Shown: in pieces, positions 1-6,072 of the stretch | How the letters are laid out: the number at the start of each line of letters is the position of its first letter | How positions within the stretch are numbered: position 1 is the stretch's first letter | NCBI RefSeq assembly: GCF_019565455.1 | Contig: NZ_CP067377.1 | Coordinates: 930,001 to 994,000 of the forward strand | DNA from: Flavobacterium oreochromis | Lineage (GTDB): Bacteria > Bacteroidota > Bacteroidia > Flavobacteriales > Flavobacteriaceae | Length of the DNA stretch: 64,000 nt | Direction: 5' to 3' | Translations under genes and position numbers: made by a program | The notes under the pieces: generated by a model | The model's database searches: none | What the model was told of the DNA's origin: nothing | What the model saw: the letters and a program-made list of their open reading frames with translations, nothing else

Positions 1-479
1 CCGAGAATGTACACAAACCCACCCGAATGCACGACATCGTTATGGGGGTAATCAATCAAATAGTACTACTGAATCAATACCAACGAAACAAAACCCCACA
101 AGGACAATTAATCGCAGAGAAAGAGGATGTTATCAATGGTTTATTATTAATGAAAAACAGCATTATATTAAAAATGGACGAGCTGGAGGGGAAAGTCAGA
201 ACCTTTTACGAATCCTTAAAAAAGTTTGCAGAAAAAAAGGCTAAAAAAGAAGATAAGAAAAAAGAAGATGTAAAATTTACACGCTTCGACATTAAAGACC
301 ATTACACGCTAAGCAAAGCACAAATAAACCGATATTTAACCGATTTAGTATCTTGTGAATATTTATCAAAATTAGGCAAAATGGGCAAAGGCAATCAATA
401 TAAAATAGCCCATTGGGACAACTTTAAAACATTAAGCGAAGAAGAATTACAAACAATGTTAGATAAGTTAAAAGAGTAG
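1..479 (+). CDS. Primase-ATPase of element A, C-terminal part
   Basis: The reading frame is open from the window edge and ends at 479. It corresponds to the last 159 codons of the CHC2/TOPRIM primase-ATPase in elements B and C: the helical end of the ATPase part followed by a lysine-rich linker and a winged-helix-like C-terminus around KDHYTLSKAQINRYLTDL. Here the run near 243 has six A and the frame is intact; in copy B the same run has five A and the protein would stop early. The intact copy A shows that the longer C-terminus is the real one. Confidence 0.8.
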   Translation, partial: ENVHKPTRMHDIVMGVINQIVLLNQYQRNKTPQGQLIAEKEDVINGLLLMKNSIILKMDELEGKVRTFYESLKKFAEKKAKKEDKKKEDVKFTRFDIKDHYTLSKAQINRYLTDLVSCEYLSKLGKMGKGNQYKIAHWDNFKTLSEEELQTMLDKLKE

Positions 480-600
480 TAAAATGAGTCTAAAGTGAGC
501 CTAGAATATACCTATAATGAGCCGATAAAACAAGTGTAAACCACTGTAAAACAACAAACAAAAGTAATCGGCGCATCATTTTAAAAAACAGTGTAGGACA

Positions 601-1428
601 ATGATAAACAAAGCATCGTATAAAGAAGAATTACTCACACTAGGTTACCATAAATTATCAGTCGAACAACGAATAAGAAACATCAACCATTTTATAAGAA
701 TCACTCAAAAAGAACTCCAACAAGTCAAACCCTCAGATCTAAAAAAATACGTCAATCATTATCAACAAAAGGCATTAAACACCCACACGATACAGGGATA
801 TTATAGAAGTATAGAACACTATTTTAGTTATTTAGAAAGAGAAAAACTCATTAAAAAAATCCATTTAATTATTATGAGCTACAACTTCCTAAAGCTACAA
901 AAGCAGAAAGAGAAATACTCACTCAGCAAGAAATAAAACAACTCTATACAAAAGCCAACTTACAGGAAACTATCATTTTACACCTGTGCTATGGCTGTGG
1001 GCTTCGAGCCTTCGAAATGGAACAAATCACGGTAAAAGACATCGATACTCAACAAAAAACAGTAACGGTTCAAAAAGGCAAAAACAACAAATACAGAGTA
1101 ATCCCAGTGAGTGAAAAAAATAAACCAGGACCTAATCAATTATTTAGAAACCATAAAATACACCACAATGAAAAATCAACACATTTTATACAACAAAGCA
1201 GGAACTAGATTAAAAAGATATACCGCTCTAATAATGCTAAAAAGACTAGCGATAAAAGCCAGTGTAAAAGCAAAAATAACCCTGCACGGTTTGCGTCATT
1301 CCATCGCCACACATCTACTAGAAAACGGCGTACAGCTCCCACAAGTACAAGCATTTTTAGGACACTCCCAAATGGAAACTACCGAAATATATACAAGAAT
1401 AAGTAAATACCAACTCAAAAAATTATAA
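601..1428 (+). CDS. Tyrosine recombinase/integrase, element A (two compensating frameshifts)
   Basis: Restoring one A near 851-857 (seven where eight are needed) and removing one near 1113-1119 joins the pieces into one protein of about 275 residues. It has an N-terminal core-binding SAM-like domain and the catalytic signature of the family: Arg in GCGLRAFE, the HGLRHS box, the GH of FLGHSQ and the Tyr of EIYTRIS. All active-site residues are present, so the repaired enzyme should cut and rejoin DNA through a 3'-phosphotyrosine link. It ends 2 nt before the second recombinase gene, so the two are probably co-transcribed. Both frameshifts are repeated in copy B, so either both copies are truly mutated or the error is systematic. 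Confidence 0.8.
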
Positions 1429-1430
1429 TT

Positions 1431-2246
1431 ATGATGACTCTAAAAGAATATATCCAAAACAACTTTAGTCCATCCAATCATAAAAGTTTATACTGTTGCA
1501 TCAAGAAGTACCAAGAACACACCATTAATCACGAAAAAGCTACATTAAATGACATATTACGTTACCTTAAAATCCTTAGAGAAAGCAACAAAAAATACAG
1601 AACAATAGCCAATCATCTCCACAGCATCAAAGTATATTATAGGTATTTACAATTTAGTGGAATTAGAAAAGATCATCCTATCAAAAAACTCATTTTAATA
1701 GATAAAATAGACAAAACCATAAAAACCCAAAATTTATACACCACCAAACAATTAGAAGAATATTACCAACAAACCCCAAAACATAAAAAACTAATGGTGA
1801 GTTTACTTATAGAACAAGCCCTAACCACTAGCGAACTGATAGCCATCAAAGTAAAAGACATCGATCTCGAAAAAGCAGAAATTACCCTAAAAAGCAGAAC
1901 TTTATCCCTAAAAGCCTATCAAATCTATCTCTGTACAGAATACATCAATTATATAGAATACATCAAAGAAAAAAAGCCAGAAGATTATTTATTTACCACC
2001 CGAACTAATAAAGCCTATAGAGAGAATGACATCAGCCAGCACATCAATAAAAACCGACCAGAAGAAAAACAAATTACACCACTCAAAATAAGACAAAGCG
2101 TCATTAAAAACTTATTAATACAGCACGATGTAAGAGTAGTACAAGTCTTTGCAGGACACAAAATAAGTGGAACAACACAACAATACAAAACAACTCAGTT
2201 CGAAGAACTAAAAGCAAAAATCAATCTTTTGCATCCATTACAATAA
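1431..2246 (+). CDS. Tyrosine recombinase-like partner, probably catalytically impaired
   Basis: This 271-residue protein has the fold signature of the phage-integrase family: an N-terminal helical domain, a segment EQALTTSELIAIKVKDID matching the box that normally carries the first Arg, FAGHKISGTTQQY matching the GH and Tyr region. The first catalytic Arg is replaced (ALTTSE instead of GLRxSE) and the usual HxLRH box reads PLKIRQ, so the His is missing. Arg, GH and Tyr of the last boxes remain. It starts 2 nt after the active recombinase gene. I infer an accessory subunit that binds DNA or the active partner rather than an independent enzyme. The same substitutions recur in the diverged copy of element C, which argues against random decay. 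Confidence 0.7.
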   Translation: MMTLKEYIQNNFSPSNHKSLYCCIKKYQEHTINHEKATLNDILRYLKILRESNKKYRTIANHLHSIKVYYRYLQFSGIRKDHPIKKLILIDKIDKTIKTQNLYTTKQLEEYYQQTPKHKKLMVSLLIEQALTTSELIAIKVKDIDLEKAEITLKSRTLSLKAYQIYLCTEYINYIEYIKEKKPEDYLFTTRTNKAYRENDISQHINKNRPEEKQITPLKIRQSVIKNLLIQHDVRVVQVFAGHKISGTTQQYKTTQFEELKAKINLLHPLQ

Positions 2247-2299
2247 ACTTTAGGTAAAGAAGCCTAAAGCCTTCATTATTAATTTTTAAATTTTTTACT

Positions 2300-2494
2300 A
2301 TGACAAACAAAAATGAAACTTCCAGTACTTGGGAACAACAAAGAGAATTGCTGTTATTTGCACAAATCCTCACACAAAGCCATCAAATAACCCTTGTCTT
2401 AGAAAACATCCAAATGATGGTAGAAGAAATAAAAAAAGTGCAAGACACTTGGGATAAAGTAGAGCACAGACTTGTGAAAAAACAAGATTCTTAA
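2300..2494 (+). CDS. Small helical protein of the element (64 aa)
   Basis: This short protein (MTNKNETSSTWEQQRELL...) is predicted mostly helical, with LVLENIQMMVEEIKKVQDTW as a likely amphipathic or coiled-coil helix. It has no membrane segment and I do not recognise a family. It follows the recombinase pair by about 50 bp, and an A/T-rich spacer precedes its ATG. Element C has a longer coiled-coil protein in the same place. A role as a recombination accessory factor is a guess from position only. Confidence 0.55.
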   Translation: MTNKNETSSTWEQQRELLLFAQILTQSHQITLVLENIQMMVEEIKKVQDTWDKVEHRLVKKQDS

Positions 2495-2672
2495 CACCTT
2501 AAACAACTGGCTATTTTTTTAGTCGGTTGTTTTTGGCGTTATACAAATCCCTATCCAAATAAAAAAAGCGGTTTGCTTCGCAGACGTATTTGCGCCCGCC
2601 CGTCCAACGCTCCCCAACGCTCCAGCGGTTTTCCCCACCCTCACAGCCGTTGTTTTTCCACCCCTGCAAGCC

Positions 2673-2731
2673 AGTAAAAAAAGGCTTTTTGTTTTTCCAA
2701 CCCCTCGCACACAAAAAAGCCTTTTTTTACT
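2673..2731. repeat. Inverted repeat H1 (element A)
   Basis: Arms of about 20 nt at 2673-2692 and 2711-2731 are complementary except for one extra A, with AAAAAGGC and GCCTTTTT at the core. The same stem occurs at 10636-10694 and, with an insertion in the loop, at 20319-20394. It could form a hairpin in RNA or single-stranded DNA. It resembles a terminator but has poly-T on both sides. Confidence 0.75.
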
Positions 2732-2795
2732 CGCTTGCCAGCCAAAACCAAAAAAACAACCGCTTGCCAACGCTCGAACCGCTCCCAAAGCTATG

Positions 2796-2870
2796 TTACA
2801 TAATTGGCAGTTATAGTTCAAGCCCTGCGGGTTCGCTTCGCCTTGAAAGCTATAACTGGCATTTATGTAA
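2796..2870. repeat. Inverted repeat H2, cloverleaf-like (element A)
   Basis: Outer arms TTACATAA and TTATGTAA enclose CAGTTATAG and CTATAACTG, then TTCAAG and CTTGAA, with a GC-rich top (CCCTGCGGG and a GTTCGCTTCGC stretch). The block is nearly unchanged in elements B and C (10759-10833, 20461-20535), far better conserved than its surroundings, so it is probably the functional centre of the tail. Confidence 0.75.
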
Positions 2871-3061
2871 AATAGCCCCTCCCCAAAGCTCCCACCCCAA
2901 AAATAGGAGCTTCGCAAGAGTTTGCATTTTTAAATTATTTGTTCAAAAACCTGCACAAAAAGTCTGGGTACAGTGGTTCCCATCCTTCTTTGTTTGGTTT
3001 TTATCACAAAAATTTAAAAAAGGAGCTCGTGTTAACTGCTCCGTAAACTCCGCAGGGCTCG

Positions 3062-3134
3062 TTTTTTAAAACGATTGCTTTAGAAATACCCCATTCCAAA
3101 ACAATATGCACCCTCCAGCAATCGTTTAAAAAAA
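3062..3134. repeat. Inverted repeat H3 (element A)
   Basis: Arms at 3062-3079 and 3117-3134 (cores ACGATTGCT and AGCAATCGT) pair over 17-18 positions with one bulge. Element C has an inverted repeat at the same place with an unrelated stem sequence (20734-20799), so the pairing rather than the sequence is kept. Confidence 0.75.
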
Positions 3135-3230
3135 CAAGCTCACGGTAACTAAAGATGCCCGCCGACTTTGGGCAAACACTCAAAGTCTGTTTTGTACCTG
3201 CCTTGTTTAATCGATCAAAAAACAATTTTT

Positions 3231-3266
3231 TTTTTTCAGATGAAATAAAAAATTACCCTATTTTTG
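3231..3266 (+). promoter_or_regulatory. Outward promoter in front of the leader-tip gene (A)
   Basis: A TATTTTTG at 3259-3266 fits the Bacteroidetes -7 consensus TAnnTTTG. Nineteen bases upstream lies TTTTTTCAG (3231-3239) at the -33 position; it is not a perfect TTG but is kept in elements B and C with the same spacing. The ATG at 3272 begins only 5 nt after the -7 box, so the transcript may be leaderless or nearly so. Confidence 0.6.
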
Positions 3267-3271
3267 AAACA

Positions 3272-3856
3272 ATGAAACTACTAAAACTACTTTTTATTCT
3301 ATTGCTAATGCCTTGGAACTCGTACCCACGAGAGCCAAAAGGATGTCTGTCGATGGCTCAAAAGGGTATTGTAGCGGGTCAAAAAGAGGTGCGGGGTTAT
3401 CTGACTCAAGACCCCATTGGATTGGCGGGAAATAACCCAACTTTGTATGGGTATGTTCACGATTCGAATAGTTGGACAGATCTTTTTGGGTTGGATCCAA
3501 TCTTTTTAGACCCAAAAGACATTAATTTTTCTCAAACAAGTGTAAACAAAAATTTTGACACTCCAGATGGAAAAATTAATATTGATAAATTTGCTAAACA
3601 AGTTAAAGAAGCTAATTTACCAAATGGAGGTAATACAATAATGGAAAATATGAAACCAATCCGAGTTGTAAATGTTAAAGGTCAATTAGTAGTTAGAGAC
3701 GGTAACAGTAGACTTTACACTGCTATTAAAGGAAAGTCTAAAATTATACCTATAGAATTTGTAACTGATATAGATGAATTAAGAGAATTTAATTCTAGAT
3801 TAAAAAGAAATGGTCTTCCAAATACTGGAACAAGTGATTTACCAAAATGTAAATAA
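3272..3856 (+). CDS. Leader-fused Rhs tip with ParB-like toxin domain
   Basis: The 194-residue product starts with a signal-peptide-like leader (MKLLKLLFILLLMPWNSY), then a short linker and the Rhs boundary motif DPIGL...NNPTLYGYVHDSN...DLFGL. The last 120 residues form the variable toxin tip. RDGNSRLYTAIKGKSKIIPI resembles the GNHR-type motif of ParB-like nucleases, so I infer a ParB-like DNA-cutting toxin. The Rhs core that normally forms the cocoon is absent. I chose the ATG at 3272 because the leader matches those at 11235 and 21363; an in-frame ATG at 3155 lies upstream of the promoter. The protein ends in Cys-Lys. Its immunity gene starts 1 nt after the stop. Confidence 0.65.
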   Translation: MKLLKLLFILLLMPWNSYPREPKGCLSMAQKGIVAGQKEVRGYLTQDPIGLAGNNPTLYGYVHDSNSWTDLFGLDPIFLDPKDINFSQTSVNKNFDTPDGKINIDKFAKQVKEANLPNGGNTIMENMKPIRVVNVKGQLVVRDGNSRLYTAIKGKSKIIPIEFVTDIDELREFNSRLKRNGLPNTGTSDLPKCK

Positions 3857-3857
3857 A

Positions 3858-4352
3858 ATGAAAGAAATAGTAAAGTTAATAGAAATAGACTATTGGATTG
3901 ACCCTAACACTCCTTTAAATTTACAAGTAATTGGAGATGAAGTATTAATATTTTTCAAATGCTTAAATAAAGAATTTATAAAAAATGGAATTCATAAAAA
4001 TGAACAATTTGTTGGATTATTTCACTTAAAAAATGTTTTAGATATTAGACATAAGAGATATACAAAACTTCAACTTTATCCTATTGATTTTGATCACAAT
4101 TTTCAAGGTTATTTTTATGAAATTCAAAATTCTAATTGGCTAAAAGAAATTATTTCCTTTAGAGATACTCAAGAGTTAAATTGGGAAAAATATGATAAAA
4201 AAACATACAACCATTATGTTTTTGATAATAATAAATTTTGGTTTGAAATTATAGCTGAAAAAATTGAGGTTCATAAGATAAGAAAAAAACAAGATTTACT
4301 TTCAAAATGGAAAGATGTCGATAGTTATATTAAAAAATTGCAATTGGTATAA
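3858..4352 (+). CDS. Probable immunity protein for the ParB-like tip
   Basis: This 164-residue protein (MKEIVKLIEIDYWIDPNTPL...) is rich in aromatic and charged residues and has no signal peptide or membrane segment, as expected for a cytoplasmic immunity protein. I do not recognise the family. The role is inferred from its position 1 nt behind a toxin tip and its low GC content, typical of cognate immunity genes. Translational coupling to the toxin is likely. Confidence 0.6.
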   Translation: MKEIVKLIEIDYWIDPNTPLNLQVIGDEVLIFFKCLNKEFIKNGIHKNEQFVGLFHLKNVLDIRHKRYTKLQLYPIDFDHNFQGYFYEIQNSNWLKEIISFRDTQELNWEKYDKKTYNHYVFDNNKFWFEIIAEKIEVHKIRKKQDLLSKWKDVDSYIKKLQLV

Positions 4353-4366
4353 TTCTAATAACGTAA

Positions 4367-5007
4367 ATTTTCTCAGCTCCGCAAATTCCTCAAGCCTACA
4401 ACGAACAAGGTGAAATTGTTTGGGAAGCAAAATACAACATCTACGGGAAAATAACCAAGTTTACAGGGGATAGAAGTTTTATTCCTTTTAGACAACTCGG
4501 GCAATATGAAGATCCAGAATTAGACGGGCTTTACTATAACCGGTTTAGGTATTATGATGCGAGTACGGGATTGTATATAAGTCAAGACCCCATTGGATTG
4601 CACGGAAACAACCCAACGATGTATGGGTATACTTTTGATTCTAATACTCAAATTGATATTTTTGGGTTAGCAGGAGTACCTTGGTTACCTCACGGAGCAA
4701 CTCAGCCAGATATAGTTTCTAAAGGGCCACATTTTTATGCTGGTGATGGTAAAACAGAATTAAAATTAGCACTTGACGGTGATAGAGTTACATTTATTGA
4801 AGCTTTTGGTAAAGATGCTAATACACCTGCCCTTAAAAAAGCTATAAAAGAATCGGAAGAGAAATTGTTAAATGATAAGTCTTGGCGTGAAAAATTATTA
4901 AAAAATGCTAGGGAAGTAAAAATAAGTTTATTTGAAAACTTTGGAAGACTTGATAGAGCTAGAGATGTAAAAAAATTGAGAAAGCGTTGAAAAAAATGTG
5001 TAAATAA
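4367..5007 (+). pseudogene. Orphan Rhs tip of unknown toxin type (no start codon; one frameshift)
   Basis: The frame is open from a stop at 4364. It encodes an Rhs core end (PQAYNEQGEIVWEAKYNIYG, FIPFRQLGQYEDPELDGLYY, then DPIGLHGNNPTMYGY) and a variable tip beginning AGVPWLPHGATQPDIV. No ATG precedes the core homology, so this looks like a silent cassette that would need recombination into a longer rhs gene. The tip (about 110 residues, rich in Lys, Leu and Glu) matches no toxin family I know. One A restored near 4970 changes the end from LRKR to KKMCK, giving the Cys-Lys terminus shared with the other tips and placing the stop 2 nt before the immunity ATG. I therefore regard the frameshift as an error. 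Confidence 0.65.
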
Positions 5008-5009
5008 AT

Positions 5010-5444
5010 ATGAAAATTAATTTGATTGAGTTTTTAAAAAATGGATTTTTTGGCAATATAACTCTTGGTGAACATAGAAATAAAATTATCAATTTTTTTA
5101 ATTCTATTAATGAGCTAAAAGATGAAGATTATATTAGTTTTAATAATTTAGAATTAAAGTTTTTTGATGATGAATTAGTTTTAATAAGTTTTTATCTTAA
5201 TCATTCAGGTGAATTATTTTTAAATGATAAATCAAGAAATCCTTTTTTTATAGAAGATTATCAGGATTTTGAAAATATAAATCTTTGTGACTTCGAAAAA
5301 CTTTGTAAAAATTACAATTTGAATATTACAAAAAGATTTAGTACTTCTAGTGAGACTTCAATATATTTAAATGATAGGATATATGTAACATTTGAAAATA
5401 ATGCATTAAATTCAATATCAATATTCGATGTTGATAAAATTTAA
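5010..5444 (+). CDS. Probable immunity protein for the orphan tip
   Basis: This acidic, very AT-rich 144-residue protein (MKINLIEFLKNGFFGNITLG...) resembles in layout the small SMI1/YxiJ-like immunity proteins (GEHRNKIINFF followed by a beta-rich part with LELKFFDDELVLISFY), but I cannot assign a family with certainty. It lies directly behind the orphan tip and has no signal peptide. Without a promoter of its own nearby, its expression under present conditions is unclear. Confidence 0.55.
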   Translation: MKINLIEFLKNGFFGNITLGEHRNKIINFFNSINELKDEDYISFNNLELKFFDDELVLISFYLNHSGELFLNDKSRNPFFIEDYQDFENINLCDFEKLCKNYNLNITKRFSTSSETSIYLNDRIYVTFENNALNSISIFDVDKI

Positions 5445-5561
5445 ACTAAAGCAGTGCTACTTCTACGATCTTTTTAGAAAAAAGTGTCCCTTATAAGGTA
5501 AGTGTTTAAAAATAAAAAGCTTACAAATAGGTAATTTTTAAACGATAGAAATTATAAAACA

Positions 5562-5587
5562 AAAAAGCTGTCGATTGACAGCTTTTT
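5562..5587. terminator. Bidirectional terminator hairpin
   Basis: A perfect 11-bp stem AAAAAGCTGTC / GACAGCTTTTT with a GATT loop separates the immunity gene from the converging XRE gene, whose stop codon overlaps the T tract. Confidence 0.8.
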
Positions 5588-5915
5588 ATTTTAAAATAGT
5601 TTGTAGTTTACTTCTTGCTATAAAGGCATCTATGAGTGTATAAACATAATCTTTGTCTTTTTCAGACATCTTGTTTACTTCTTTTACTTTTTCCATTAAA
5701 ATATCATTGAGTTCTAGTTCTACATTTCCTACTAAATAATCTAAAGAAACTCCTAAAGAAAGTGCTATTTTATTAGCTATTTCTACTGAAGGTGTAATTT
5801 CTTCTCTCTCATATCTTCCTATAACAGCTCCACTAGTACCTACTAGTTTTCCTAAATCTTCACGAGAAAAATTCTTTTTTTTCCTTAAATCAGCTATTCT
5901 ATTCCCAATATTCAT
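5586..5915 (-). CDS. XRE-family repressor of element B
   Basis: This 109-residue protein has a Cro/C1-type helix-turn-helix over residues 4-58 (IADLRKKKNFSREDLGKLVG...IGRYEREEITPS) and a short helical C-terminal part likely used for dimerisation. I start it at the ATG at 5915; an upstream in-frame extension to 6092 would cross the promoter region of the divergent primase gene and has no homology. It is transcribed away from the primase, the usual layout of a repressor that controls a mobile element's replication genes. Confidence 0.85.
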   Translation of the reverse strand: MNIGNRIADLRKKKNFSREDLGKLVGTSGAVIGRYEREEITPSVEIANKIALSLGVSLDYLVGNVELELNDILMEKVKEVNKMSEKDKDYVYTLIDAFIARSKLQTILK

Positions 5916-5935
5916 AATCAAAAAGTTATATAAAT

Positions 5936-5951
5936 CCTCTATAAATAGAGG
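5936..5951. promoter_or_regulatory. Candidate repressor operator
   Basis: A perfect inverted repeat CCTCTAT-AA-ATAGAGG lies 21 bp upstream of the XRE start in the 157-bp divergent region shared with the primase gene. Its size and place fit a dimeric XRE operator. Binding by the adjacent protein is inferred. Confidence 0.5.
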
Positions 5952-6072
5952 TTTAGCAAATATAATCAATTTATAAGTAATATTTATTATTAATAAATCT
6001 TGTTTATTTATTACTGATTGATTAAGTTTGTAACTTATAAGTGAAGTAGTAAACTTTTCAACAATTTTAAAA

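Larger units (their letters stand above)
1..3271 (+). mobile_element. Element A: primase, recombinase pair, hairpin tail (left part missing)
   Basis: It contains the 3' end of a primase-ATPase gene, a tyrosine recombinase, a recombinase-like partner, a 64-residue protein and about 780 bp of structured non-coding DNA ending at the leader-tip gene at 3272. Its full form is seen as element B. No relaxase, transposase of DDE type or conjugation gene is visible. The true ends are not defined: I saw no obvious terminal repeats, and the right limit is set only by the start of the leader-tip gene. Confidence 0.6.
2495..3271 (+). other. Non-coding, hairpin-rich tail of element A
   Basis: No convincing gene lies here; the overlapping open frames on both strands have odd composition (runs of Pro, Ser, Phe, Lys) and do not match anything. 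The stretch is richer in C and G than its surroundings and holds three long inverted repeats (2673-2731, 2796-2870, 3062-3134) and a promoter next to the leader gene. It is conserved in order with the tail of element C although the flanking genes have diverged. A replication origin, a recombination site that acts as folded single-stranded DNA, or a structured RNA are all possible. Confidence 0.6.
1..3414 (+). repeat. Long direct repeat, copy A (cut by the window edge)
   Basis: This segment is repeated at 7965-11377. The only difference I found is one A in a poly-A run near 243-248 (six A here, five in the other copy). It covers the primase 3' end, both recombinase genes, the small gene, the hairpin-rich tail and the promoter-leader. 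Identity ends at 3414, inside the codons for the Rhs motif DPIGL; the toxin tips behind the two copies differ, so the duplication is not a simple assembly echo. Near-identity points to recent duplication or gene conversion. Confidence 0.95.

Noticed and set aside
2511..3225. Overlapping open frames on both strands in the tail (also 10474-11188 and 20176-20590)
   Set aside because: Low-complexity products, mutual overlap on both strands, no start context and coincidence with strong inverted repeats; the DNA structure explains conservation better.
3155..3271. N-terminal extension of the leader-tip protein from the ATG at 3155 (and 11118)
   Set aside because: It would include the promoter region, lacks homology to the C element and would bury the signal-peptide-like leader.
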